A DNA stretch of 64,000 nucleotides from Apium graveolens (taxonomy: Eukaryota > Streptophyta > Magnoliopsida > Apiales > Apiaceae): NCBI RefSeq assembly GCF_009905375.1, contig NC_133649.1, forward strand, positions 223,469,275 to 223,533,274. The letters run 5' to 3'. Positions within the stretch are counted from its first letter, which is position 1, and each line of letters opens with the position of its first letter. The notes under the pieces are model-generated. The model was not told the DNA's origin. It searched no databases and was given only the letters and a program-made list of their open reading frames with translations. The translations under genes were made by a program, and so were the position numbers. This document shows, piece by piece, positions 33,722-46,200 of the stretch.

Positions 33722-36700
33722 TGTAACACCCCCAAATCCGGGGTCGGGGATCCGGGTTGTCACGAGTTCCATTTCCCTTAATAACACCCAATCTTAATAA
33801 TTAATTGACTACTCTGTACTGTGACCCCATAATAAACACACACACCACACGTTATAGTCTCAGAGATGAACATCCAAAAATAATCACAATTCATTTTATT
33901 CCACAATTATCTGCCAATACACCTTAAAAGGTTTTCTGAATAAAATTTACATTTTCTTTGCCATTATTACAATTCATAAATATATATAATCTGATATATC
34001 AAAAGTTGAAAGCCTAGCCTATTGGTAGTTCCTACCTCAGCTACAGCGACATTAACGCCTATAGGAAACTGCGGAACGTTTCCTATCCGCTCGCAAATTG
34101 GGAGCTTGGTCCTATTCATCTTGTCTATCTGATGTTGTGTGGTGAAAGAAGAAAGCAAGGGTGAGCAGCAAGTCCACCAAAATAATATGTATAATGATTA
34201 ACAATATATGAGCCTTCTCATAGTACTCATGAAAGTCTTGGTCAAAAGAAATGAACCAAGTTGATATCTTAATGCGATGAAGTCGCAAAATATTCAGTAT
34301 ATATATATACACATATACTTTTCAAAATATTGGAAGTCCTCTTCCATGCATAATATACACAAAGTCCCAGTGTATAACTGTATAAAAAAATATCGTTGCA
34401 AGGTGATCTCATATATCTAACCTTGTCTCAACGTTTTTCTGAAAATCTTTGTCATGCATAAGATAATCATTTACTAGATATAAGTTTAAAAGATGAAGTT
34501 ACAAGATACTCCAATATACTTATATCTTTTCCAAATACTACTTGAACTACCACCGTTCAAATTATAATCAGTTTCAAAAGTTCATCACATAGATGAGACT
34601 ACAAGACAATATTTGAATAGATTCAATCTTTGAATATCATTATAAATAATGAAGTTACGAGATACTTCATTAAGTCCCGACATATATATACACCTATATA
34701 TATATATACATTTCCTGAAAACCTCTGTCATGTAAAGTATGAACAGAATTGCAATATCCAATAAATTTGGAGAGGAAAGAATTTTGGCATAAACCTGATA
34801 TCTTGCTGATCAGGCAAAGATACCAATAAGTAACATTTTCTACTAGTAGATGGACGAATTCCCCACCGGTCATCACCCTGGTCGCAATAGGACCTTATGC
34901 TGGACTGCCACTCAGCCACTTATGCATTTGATGGACTGCCACTGAGCCACTTACACTATCATGGACGCCCACTGAGCCCATGTTGCTTATGCCGACTCAA
35001 TAGATGGACTTACTTCCCGAACGTTGGGTAAGTAATCAATTCATTTACCAAAACTGCAACCTTGTTGCGAATATAAAATACACCATAGAGCCGGATCCCT
35101 TAGATTTTTGAGCGAGTATTCAAGTCCCCTTAAAATGGAAGATCTTGAATTTGAAAACAAGTTTTGGGATCCGCTCTACCCTTTTTCAATTCATTTTGAA
35201 GACTCGAAAACATTTTTTAAGAATGTTTGGAGTAATGCTGATTCATGAAATAAATCAGTCCCAATATGAAAGAAAAATCTGAATATTATTATTTAAATAA
35301 TATTCCCATAAGAATAATTGAGGTAGAAGTTGGAAATATTATACTTGAAACGAGTATTAAATAACCAAAGATATACTTATATGAAAGTACTATCTTTATT
35401 TGAATAATCGAAAATAAGTTTGATTATTGACACCTTATTCTTTAATAAAATAAAGAATATATCTCAGCAAATAATCGGAGTCATAGATCCTCAAATGAAT
35501 ATTCAAATAATATTCATTAAATAATATAAACTGAGTCATAAGCCCTCGAATGAATATTCAAATAATATTCAATAAATAAAATAAAAGGAGTCATAAGTCC
35601 TCGAATGAATATTCAAAATAATATTCATTTAATATAAAGGAGTCATACGCCTTCGAATAATATTCGAAATAATATTCAATAATAAAATAAAGTTAAAGTT
35701 ATCGAATAAACCTTATTCGATTAATAGTTTTGAAAACTATGACCATATATATATATATATAAGTATATATATATATATCCATATATACAAAATCTACTCG
35801 GGATCCTCGACTCCCGGGTTTAGAAAATATTTTCACCTTTGGGTCCCTGTACTAAGGGTATATGCAAATTACCGCTATCCTCTAGCATAGGTATTATCAA
35901 CTGAATCACCAGATATATATATGGAAAGAATGCGAAACAGGCATGCATATATATATATATACCATAGCAGCATGCTTCAATATATTGCAACATTTGCTAA
36001 TTAACCAACATGCATCTATCACAAGATAATGCAAATACATATAATCATCACCACAACAGTTATAACGGGTAGAAAACTTGCCTGAGCGACTGGGGGTTAC
36101 GAATGGCTCGGGACGAGTTTGGTAACCTATAAACAACAAGTAAGTTGGAATTAAACCAAAGTCACTTGTAAATCTATAATTTAACTAACTTAGACTCTAA
36201 CGCTTATTTTGCGCTTACTGATTCACTTAAGTCACTCGGGTACCCTCGGCTCCACCATTTTTAATAATTTAACCTTTACGAGTTTTAAGACGATTCCTTT
36301 GCGAGTGTCTTACCAACTGCCTAACACACTTACCATAAATGTTTCATACATTAATTAACCCTTTTTGGTCTTTAACCTTTGTTTCAAAGTAAGGCGAGGG
36401 GAAAAGTTTCGTTCGCGAAATGCCGTTACTTGAAACGGTCGTTTCTCCTAAACCGTGCATCGGAATCGAACGAACTACATATCAAAACGAAGCTCGTAAC
36501 ATGAGCTATCTAAAAATGGCAATGGTCATAATCTAGCAGGGGTTTCTCGGGTCCTAATGTTATGCACAAAAACAGTCTAAAGAAAATCGGACGTTACGAC
36601 GGCTATGTTTACGCGATTTCCCAATTTTAAACCATTCAAAACCATCCCAATTCAACCTCAAATCCAACATACAACCAACATCCATCCTTATCACATCATA

Positions 36701-37875
36701 ACAACCCCAACCAATTCAATTTTAACATTCATACTTATGCCTAAGCTTAACTTTAACCATACTTAAGTTCTTTTAATCAAAACAACAACATTTACCATTC
36801 CATTTCACTACCATTTCAAATCCCAAACTCTAATCACAACAACAAGCTACAATATCACCCTACTAATCAAAATCATCTTATAATACATAGGAATCTAGGG
36901 TTTGGAGATGATATACCTTCCTTGAAGTGGTGGGGGGAGCTAGGAAGCCTTAAGAAGCTTTGAGAAGTCTTAAGAATGCTTGGATCTTCAAGGAAAACAA
37001 GAAAAATTTCAAGTTAAAAACTTGAAAACACTATTCATTGTCTTCTTCTTTGATTAAATGAAGAAGATTGAGAAGGAATTAATGGCTTAAACTCATGATA
37101 TAGCCCTAACTAAGCATAAAGATGATTAGGGAATTATCTTACCAATTTAGGATGCTTGGATCTTTGATTTTGAAATTCTTGCCCTTTAAAAAGCTAAAAA
37201 GCCGAGAGCAAGGATGAACAATGCCTTGGTTCTTTTTGATTTTGATGAAGAATGATTTTTTCTTGGCTTGGTTGACTTGTTTTTGTGTTTGATTTAGTTA
37301 ATTACCTTGTTGCCCTTGAATTTGTGTGGTTCTCATTCAACCACACCTCCTTCCTTCCCATGTCATGCCTATGTCATGTTATGATGTCATCTTTCCCTCC
37401 TTGTCCTCCTCTCATTGGTTGGGTGACATCACTCCCTCTAATCCCTTTGCTTAACTTCCTAATCGTTTGCCTAATGACCGCTGATCTGTTATACGGTTCG
37501 CTTAACTTTCGTTCTCGTTTATCGTTTGAAGGATCATACCCGGGATCTTATTACTTAGGTTCCCTTAACCTTTCTCAATACATTATATTCTTTTTTATGA
37601 TCCTCTATTATAATCCTTTAATTTAAATCCTTTTTATCCTGTTACCTTATACTCAATCCTTTCCGTATCTAGTGGATTTCTGGGAAAAATCCAAGTGTTC
37701 GGAAATTGGATTATGACGATCTTTACATACACTTATATACCACATAGAGTACTAATAATATCTTAGAATATCCATATCAGAACCCCTACATAGTGTGGCA
37801 TGAAAAGTTTTCTCATTCAGCTAAAACACTATTCACAAGGGTTACAAAAAGTTCAAAATTTTGGGGGTTATTACA
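33722..37875 (-). mobile_element. Gypsy array LTR 1 (left outer)
   Basis: The 4154-bp LTR starts on the minus strand TGTAATAACCCC at 37875 and ends GGGGGTGTTACA at 33722. It is the 3' LTR of the left unit: a polypurine tract lies just right of it. Internal features shared by all three LTRs are three copies of a 30/31-bp unit TGGACTGCCACTGAGCCAC (34901, 34932, 34962), four AT-rich units starting GAGTCATA (35478, 35533, 35588, 35640; about 54 bp), and AT microsatellites near 35745-35780. At most sites I compared it differs from LTRs 2 and 3 where those two agree. The plus-strand frames inside it are not genes. Confidence 0.9.
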
Positions 37876-37888
37876 GTCTCCCCTCCTT
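37876..37888 (-). other. Polypurine tract, gypsy unit 1
   Basis: On the minus strand AAGGAGGGGAGAC directly precedes the LTR start TGTAATAACC. Confidence 0.8.
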
Positions 37889-37929
37889 AAAAGGATTCCG
37901 TCCCGGAATCAAATTGAAAATAAATAGGG

Positions 37930-38661
37930 ATACTCTCTTAGCATTGCACTTTCTAACTCTCGAGTAAATTTTCCCAGATTGTGGTCCTACCACCAAACTC
38001 CGCCTAGTTTGATAACCCTTCTCCTAAGTACTTGTTCCTTTTCACTCTATAACCCTTCCTGGTTGCTCCATATAGGTTACATCTGGTTGCATGTCTATGC
38101 GCTCATATGCCCCTAATTATCTGGCATCCGAATTACACTTCCTTAACATTGATACGTGAAACACGTTATGACTTGCTACATGTTCTGGGGTAAGGCTAGC
38201 TCATATGCTAACTTCCCAATACTTCTTAATATATCCAAGGGTCCAACAATTGGTGGACTTAGCTTTCCTTTCTTTCCGAATCTCATTAACCCCTTCCAAG
38301 GGAATACCTATAACAACACTAGGTCCCCTACTTCTCATTCCTTGTCCTTTCGTGTCAAATCAACATACTTCTTATGTCCATCTTGGGCTACTACCAGCCG
38401 TCCTCTGATTAGATCTATTATATCCTTGGTCCTTTGGACTACTGCGGGTCCGAGCATCTTGCGCTCTACAACTTCATCCTAACATAAGGGAGATCGACAT
38501 TGTCTTCCCTCAAGGATCTCATAAGGCGATACCTCAATACTGACATATGATCTATTGTCGTAAGAAAACTCAACCCGTGTTAAGTGATCATTCCAATTTC
38601 TTTCAAGTCTATTGCACAGACTCTCATTATAGCTTTTAGCATTAGAGCTTTTGCTTCTCAC
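37930..38661 (-). pseudogene. int: Gypsy integrase core end and C-terminal domain, unit 1
   Basis: Reading leftward: NWNDHLTRVEFSYDN and SPYEILEGRQCRSPL (integrase core, after the catalytic Glu), then KDIIDLIRGRLVVAQDGHKK, then MRFGKKGKLSPPIVGP (C-terminal fold) and a tail LRRRVIKLGGVWW of chromovirus type. Stops and frame changes are present. Upstream of 38661 the Asp-Asp part of the core is missing and the sequence is unrelated. Confidence 0.8.
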
Positions 38662-41380
38662 TACCCATCATTTTCCAGTTCGTAGTCGCTACTACCTTCC
38701 GTTCCTAATATTATACTAGTTATACTTTTGCTCGTTAGCGTTCTATAACCTTTTAATAACCATGCCAACCTTAGTATCACGAATGTGTTTCCATTCCGAA
38801 TACTACCACAACTTTATTACTCCTTTTTCAGCTGTTTCTATTTCCCAAAGCTTAATCCTTCATATAGAAGTAAAAGAATTTATTGAGAGATCACTATGAT
38901 CATGAACACTTGTTATATCGCATAGTTAGTACAGAAGGTGGCCAGCCTTTAGTACTTGACAAGCAATTAAACAATAGATGGTATCCTACTAGGCTTCTAT
39001 CACACAGATAGATAGTCATTCGGCAATACCTCCCCTTTCTGGAAGGGTTGTTCTTCTCAGCTTACATGAAATGAAAAGAAGAGAAAAGAACGAATTGAAG
39101 AGAATTGTATATATGAAAAAAATATACTGCCACAAAATATCTGGCTTGGAACCTACCTCTGAACTATAGAGGTTTGTCATAGGAGAACGAAACATATGAG
39201 TATTTATATCAACATCAAGTATTATAGCATCGTATTTCACATGCCTAAATATTTGCTATTCCGTCCATCATTCTATGGACCCATGCTCTTCCTCGAGCTT
39301 ATACACAATCACCTTTGAAACTCCCTCGATTTCGAAAATCGAACCTGGGATCTCATTCTAGACATCATCGTTACTAGAGTTCTATGCTTGCACCGCAACC
39401 TTCCTCGTAAAATAATACGACTCTCTAATGATAAGAAAGAATAAATATACAATAGGTAGATACTCTACTTAATTATTCTATCAATGATAACTTATACACT
39501 ACCACGACCCGATTAGTGGTACTCACTCTCAACACCCATTCCAATACAACTCTCATGGTTGTAATCAGCTCAATACTCGCAGAATCATTGTTGCCTTACC
39601 ATGGTCCACCACTGACCTACTGTAGTCATTCATTTTCCATGAAGTCTTAATAGCTAACCATACGGAGTCCATACATGTCGTATCAAATCCTTCTAAGGAG
39701 GTAACATAATCACCATTCATGATTCATGGAGTACACTCCTGATTCTGACATACATACATGACATGAAGCAGATAAAATTTGCAGAAGAGTTTCGCTCAAA
39801 GCAACGATAGCAGGTTAATACCATTCTTAATCATATGCCTTCAATAGAAGACTTAACTCAAAGGTTTGTTTAGTCCTTTTTGAAATATGGTCCTGGCTTA
39901 TCTCAAGATAGTATCTTCTGAGATAGATAGCCCGCTCATGGCGATTACATGAATTAAACCTTTACCAACTACTATTACGGTTGGGTATTGCACAGTCATC
40001 AGAAGGAATGACAATCTTCCAACCCAAAATACAACCATCACAGCTTTAACCATCATCACTGTATCCCTCTCGCACGAGCGCCTATAATTATCCTCTTACA
40101 TTTAAAGTGTCGGCCACCTCTTTGGCCTTTCCTGATAGTAAAATTTCCTTACAGTCAATGTCATTTTAACCACCTTCAAATAAATTTTCTACCTCATTTC
40201 AATCACAGTTTATGTGAAGATGTTTTCCATAAAATCTGATGAGTAAAAAAAAAAAATCACCATTTTTTTTCATAAGTTATTGCCTCAGTCTTTAGAGGTT
40301 AATCACTGTCATGACTGACTTTCAATTATACTTAGAACATCTTTTATCTTAAGTCCTAATTGCCCTGAACAATTTCGACCATTACTGGTTCGATCCATAC
40401 TTTCTCGTGGTTTAACACGTGCCCACCTGGCATTATTATAATTACGCCATATTTCCTTTATCAACATTTCTATTCTCGAGAACTTTGAATATTACCTTAA
40501 TCCTTTCCAATTCATACTGTCAAAACTCATACTATCCCTATTAAGGGTGAAATGCCAACCTTTATGCATTCCCCTAGGATTCGTTTTAAGTTACTGATGT
40601 TTTATCCTTAATTCCACCTTTAAAAAGGTACTTGCATCCTTCCATGGATAAATCAAGTCTTATATCCTTGATAGATTATCTTAATCAATCATTCCCACCT
40701 CGATAGTTTATACCAATTTCACGATAGCATCCTTATTCAAACGGAGGTCAATCCATATGGCCTCCAAAAGATAACAATGGTCATCCGCTTTTCTTTCCTG
40801 ATTTGGTAATGATAACATGGATGTTCTGGAAGATATTGGTCATGTTCAACGTGAACTTCTTCTTAATAATTCCTTATTTACTTTTGTTATTTATCTCAAC
40901 AGTCACCTCAATGTTGGGATATCTTTCATACCTGGCGTCTCCCTTTCTGGGTATCAAGCCATCGGTCTTACACTTCACATTCTTGAAGGTCACTCCCTTC
41001 ATCCAATTTTCCTAATTTCTTACTTTCTTGCCTCCTCAGTCTATCCACGTCTCATTGTTTATCCTTCGAACTATCTCAAGATTTCCCCGAATCCTCTCAA
41101 CTTAAAGGGGATAAAATATATGTATCTCTTATGCCTTCAACCATCAATTTTAACTCATGGTAAATCACCCTCATCCTGACGATTACATACTTTTCTATTT
41201 CTATTGCTACGAGTCTTTAGGGTTTCCTCATACCCATCTTCCTTATCATTCCTCAAACTCTATCGCCTTTATATTCCTTTCCACTTCAGTTTCTTTTTAT
41301 TTTCGTTTCCATTACAACCATTACATGAACCAACACTACATAAGCATTCATTTCAAACATCCCGTCATTCTGGATTCGTG
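38662..41380. other. Unrecognised part of gypsy internal region 1
   Basis: 2.7 kb with no domain I can name on either strand. RT and protease would be expected between gag and integrase in a normal element, but their motifs (such as the RT YxDD box) are not seen. Plus-strand frames around 40800-41400 have no recognisable features and lie opposite the element's sense. Confidence 0.5.
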
Positions 41381-41760
41381 TCCTCAGAACGAATCTTGAC
41401 AACTTTTACATCTTAGATTCATAATTCATCATACTCGTCTGCCTTTGTTCTGGCTCTAAAGCTTTTACACTATCTCCTTATCTTTGGGAATTACTTTCCC
41501 GAAAACAATTGACTGAACTTAAATTAGTTTATTCTAACCTCTGGCTCCGTGCCTTTCTTGGTCTTTCACCAGCGGGTGGTCTCTCTCTTAGGAGGGTAAG
41601 TGACAAAAACAGTCTTTTGTGGTTCATCAATCATTTTGAATCTCAAATGATTCCTATATTTCCTTTAGCCAGGCTCTTGCCTCGGCTGGGTCAGCCTGTT
41701 CCTTGGAACTCTGAGAGCTTAGCGATTTAAAGGTCATGAAAGAATTTCACACCACATTGT
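41381..41760 (-). pseudogene. gag: Gypsy Gag capsid fragment, unit 1
   Basis: On the minus strand, across frames: QADPAEARAWLKEI, then ESFEI, then PQKTVFVTYLL, then EYE/NYESKM and KLSRFV. These are the landmarks of the Ty3-gypsy retrotransposon Gag domain. At least two frame changes are needed. It lies downstream of RNase H and integrase fragments, the reverse of normal order. Confidence 0.65.
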
Positions 41761-41989
41761 TTCCTCAAGGTGGTGGTTAGGAATAAAATATAAGTTCTGT
41801 TTAGACAGGTTCATGAATTTCCGTATAGGAGTACCGTCTCGGGTCTCCTTATCTCGCTCAACTTTTGCTTTCTTAGTCTAAATATTTCTTCCTACTCCCC
41901 ATAATTGGAGTCATCTTTTAATTTAAAATCCTCATTTTCCACTCCATTATGTCATGGGTTCCTTTTATCTTGATGGTGACCTCCCTGAC

Positions 41990-42830
41990 TATCACGTTCA
42001 GGGTTTGCTCTAAATCTTATTCCTCAAACTATGGCTCTCATCTAAGTTCTCATCCTTACGCTCTTGAACTTTCGGAACCCAAATTCTATAGGAATACCTC
42101 ATTATTCCCTTATCATCTTTCTCAGTATTAATCTCATATTTATTTGTTGGCTCTCTGCCTTCATTCATCACCTTTCTCTGGCACCGTATGCTCTTTTCCA
42201 ATAATTCGGTCTCTATTGCAATCTCAACAGCTTTTCGGTACCGGCTCCGGTTACCTTCACTACTATTTCCAAAATCTCTTATAAACTCTCCCAAAGACAT
42301 TATCATCTTGAGTCTCTCCTTTTTACTAAGGGCATCAGCCACCACATTGGCTTTCCTCGAATGATAAAGAATCTCCCAATCATTATTCTTGATTAGCTCT
42401 AACTGCCTCCTCTGGCATATGTTGAGCTCTTTCTACGTGAAAATGTACTAGAGCACTTATGGCTTAGGTAATTCTCGCACTTCTCTCCATACAAGTAGTG
42501 CCTCCAATCTTTAGGGTAAAACTATTGCCACGAGCCTAAGCTCATGGGCGGGGATATCGAATTTCATATTACCTTAATTGTCTTGACATGTACGTGATTA
42601 CCTTACCGTGCTGCATAAGCACGCACCCTAAGCCCTTGTGCGAAGCGTCACTACACTTCACAAAATCTCCTTTTCCATCCGGCAACGCCAGCATAGGGGC
42701 CATCACCAACCTCTGCTTCAGCTCTTGAAAGCTGTTCTCGCATTTCTCTGTCCATTCGAACTTCTCAGTCTTACGAGTAAGCCGCGTTAAAGGGGCTACT
42801 ATCTTTACGAACTTGAACGAACCTCCGGTA
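41990..42830 (-). pseudogene. pol: Gypsy RT tail, RNase H and integrase N-terminus, unit 1
   Basis: Reading leftward: FVKIVAPLTRLTRKTEKFEW, FQELKQRLVMAPMLALPDG, SDASHKGLGCVLMQHGK (RNase H start), ANVVADALSKKERLK-type end of RNase H near 42345, then KDDKGIMRYSYRIWVPKVQE (integrase zinc-binding domain). The pieces are contiguous and in normal order among themselves. RT fingers and palm are absent, and the reading stops matching near 41990. Confidence 0.8.
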
Positions 42831-42868
42831 GTGACCGGCCAATCCTACCTCTGGTAGTCGACCTAACC

Positions 42869-43120
42869 ATGGTCATCAATTCATCAGTGGTCCTTTATCC
42901 AATCTTGTCAGGATCCTCCATGGGATCCTCCTCAACAACTATCCCTTCTAGGACAACATCCTCAACCGCTACATCCTCAATATCAACATCATCCGGTCCT
43001 GCATTAGGACACTCTATCGGATCCACAATCCGATCCCCAATTAGTAATAAAACATCATCGCACTGTTGCTCCTCAACCTCAGGTTTGGAGTCCCGCTACC
43101 ATATACGATAACGAACTACG
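42869..43120 (-). pseudogene. Acidic leader fragment next to the gypsy primer site, unit 1
   Basis: A short minus-strand frame is rich in Asp/Glu/Val (DDVLLLIGDRIVDPIEC, DDVDIEDVAVEDVV, EEDPMEDPDKIG). Its place after the primer site suggests the start of the original Gag, but it joins RT-tail sequence directly. Weak family evidence. Confidence 0.4.
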
Positions 43121-43271
43121 CTCCTATCACTATATTTATAAGGGTTCCCATAAGGGTTTTAACTGTCAGTACTATGTTAGGTAGCCCGACTATGAACTTG
43201 GCAAGAGTTCTTATTATCTTTGTGAACTTATTATCTTAACGTCACATCATCTCTGATGTTTATAACGCTTA

Positions 43272-43283
43272 GCTCTGATACCA
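43272..43283 (-). other. Primer-binding site (tRNA-iMet type), gypsy unit 1
   Basis: On the minus strand TGGTATCAGAGC starts four bases after the LTR end (GTTACA at 43293-43288). Confidence 0.88.
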
Positions 43284-43287
43284 CTTC

Positions 43288-46200
43288 TGTAACACCCCCA
43301 AATCCGGGGTCGGGGATCCGGGTTGTCACGAGTTCCATTTCCCTTAATAACACCCAATCTTAATAATTAATTGACTACTCTGTACTGTGACCCCATAATA
43401 AACACACACACCACACGTTATAGTCTCAGAGATGAACATCCAAAAATAATCACAATTAATTTTATTCCACAATTATCTGCCAATACACCTTAAAAGGTTT
43501 TCTGAATAAAATTTACATTTTCTTTGCCATTATTACAATTCATAAATATACATAATCTGATACATCAAAAGTTGAGAGCCTAGCCAATTGGTAGTTCCTA
43601 CCTCAGCTACAGCGACATCAACGCCTATAGGAAACTGCGGAACGTTTCCTATCCGCTCGCGAATTGGGAGCTTGGTCCTGTTCATCTTGTCTATCTGATG
43701 TTGTGTGGTGAAAGAAGAAAGCAAGGGTGAGCAGCAAGCCCACCAAAATAATATGTATAATGATTAACAATATATGAGCCTTCTCATAGTACTCATCAAA
43801 GTCTTGGTCAAAAGAAATGAACCAAGTTGATATCTTAATGCGATGAAGTCGCAAATATTCAGTATATATATATACACATATACTTTTCAAAATATTGGAA
43901 GTCCTCTTCCATGCATAATATACACAAAGTCCCAGTGTATAACTGTATAAAAAAATATCGTTGCAAGGTGATCTCATATATCTAACCTTGTCTCAACGTT
44001 TTTCTGAAAATCTTTGTCATGCATAAGATAATCATTTACTAGATATAAGTTTAAAAGATGAAGTTACAAGATACTCCAATATACTTATATCTTTTCCAAA
44101 TACTACTTGAACTACCACCGTTCAAATTATAATCAGTTTCAAAAGTTCATCACATAGATGAGACTACAAGACAAGATTTGAATAGATTCAATCTTTGAAT
44201 ATCATTATAAATAATGAAGTTACGAGATACTTCATTAAGTCCCAACATATATATACACCCATATATATATATATACATTTCCTGAAAACCTCTGTCATGT
44301 AAAGTATGAACAGAATTGCAATATCCAATAAATTTGGAGAGGAAAGAATTTTGGCATAAACCTGATATCTTGCTGATCAGGCAAAGATACCAATAAGTAA
44401 CATTTTCTACTAGTAGATGGACGAATTCCCCACTGGTCATCACCCTGGTCGCAATAGGACCTTATGCTGGACTGCCACTCAGCCACTTATGCATTTGATG
44501 GACTGCCACTGAGCCACTTACACTATCATGGACGCCCACTGAGCCCATGTTGCTTATGCCGACTCAATAGATGGACTTACTTCCCGAACGTTGGGTAAGT
44601 AATCAATTCATTTACCAAAACTGCAACCTTGTTGCGAATATAAAATACACCATAGAGCCGGATCCCTTAGATTTTTGAGCGAGTATTCAAGTCCCCTTAA
44701 AATGGAAGATCTTGAATTTGAAAACAAGTTTTGGGATCCGCTCTACCCTTTTTAAATTCATTTTGAAGACTCGAAAACATTTTTAAGAATGTTTGGAGTA
44801 ATGCTGATTCATGAAATAAATCAGTCCCAATATGAAAGAAATATCTGAATATTATTATTTAAATAATATTCCCATAAGAATAATTGAGGTAGAAGTTGGA
44901 AAACTTATACTTGAAACGAGTATTAAATAACCAAAGATATACTTATATGAAAGTACTATCTTTATTTGAATAATCGAAAATAAGTTTGATTATTGACACC
45001 TTATTCTTTAATAAAATAAAGAATATATCTCAACAAATAATCGGAGTCATAGATCCTCAAATGAATATTCAAATAATATTCATTAAATAATATAAACTGA
45101 GTCATAAGCCCTCGAATGAATATTCAAATAATATTCAATAAATAAAATAAAAGGAGTCATAAGTCCTCGAATGAATATTCAAAATAATATTCATTTAATA
45201 TAAAGGAGTCATACGCCTTCGAATAATATTCGAAATAATATTCAATAATAAAATAAAGTTAAAGTTATCGAATAAACCTTATTCGATTAATAGTTTTGAA
45301 AACTATGACCATATATATATATATATATAAGTATATATATATATCCATATATACAAAATCTACTCGGGATCCTCGACTCCCGGTTTTAGAAAATATTTTC
45401 ACCTTTGGGTCCCTGTACTAAGGGTATATGCAAATTACCGCTATCCTCTAGCATAGGTATTATCAACTGAATCAACAGATATATATATGGAAAGAATGCG
45501 AAACAGGCATGCATATATATATACCATAGCAGCATGCTTCAATATATTAGAACATTTGCTAATTAACCAACATGCATCTATCGCAAGATAATGCAAATAC
45601 ATATACTCAACACCACAACAGTTATAACGGGTAGAAAACTTGCCTGAGCGACTGGGGGTTACGAATGGCTCGGGACGAGTTTGGTAACCTATAAACAACA
45701 AGTAAGTTGGAATTAAACCAAAGTCACTTGTAAATCTATACTTTAACTAACTTAGACTCTAACGCTTATTTTGCGCTTACTGATTCACTTAAGTCACTCG
45801 GGTACCCTCGGCTCTACTATTTTTAATAATTTAACCTTTACGAGTTTTAAGACGATTCCTTCGCGAGTGTCTTACCAACTGCCTAACACACTTACCATAA
45901 ATGTTTCATACATTAATTAACCCTTTTTGGTCTTTAACCTTTGTTTCAAAGTAAGGCGAGGGGAAAAGTTTCGTTCGCGAAATGCCGTTACTTGAAACGG
46001 TCGTTTCTCCTAAACCGTGCATCGGAATCGAACGAACTACATATCAAAACGAAGCTCGTAACATGAGCTATCTAAACATGGCAATGGTCATAATCTAGCA
46101 GGGGGTTCTCGGGTCCTAATGTTATGCACAAAAACAGTCTAAAGAAAATCGGACATTACGACGGCTATGTTTACGCGATTTCCCAATTTTAAACCATTCA

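Larger units (their letters stand above)
37876..43287 (-). mobile_element. Gypsy internal region 1
   Basis: The 5412-bp region has a polypurine tract at its left end and an iMet primer site at its right end, so the unit reads right to left. It holds decayed Ty3-gypsy fragments in an abnormal order: acidic leader, RT tail/RNase H/integrase N-terminus, Gag, a long stretch of unrecognised sequence, then integrase C-terminus. No complete pol domain survives. Together with 4.15-kb LTRs this resembles a LARD-type non-autonomous element derived from a chromovirus-like (Tekay/Del) parent; the lineage is inferred from integrase and primer-site motifs. Confidence 0.85.

Noticed and set aside
37285..37626. 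Plus-strand frame of about 113 codons rich in hydrophobic residues, repeated at 46846 and 56355
   Set aside because: It lies inside the gypsy LTR opposite to its sense, and recurs only because the LTR recurs. No protein family is recognisable.
40803..41730. Plus-strand frames of 70-120 codons in the gypsy internal region
   Set aside because: They are antisense to the element. Part of them is the complement of the Gag fragment. Repetition in both units reflects the duplication.
43533..43977. Minus-strand frame in the LTR (about 119 codons), partly similar in the solo LTR
   Set aside because: The similarity follows from LTR homology. No start context or domain supports a protein, and the frame length differs among the three LTRs.
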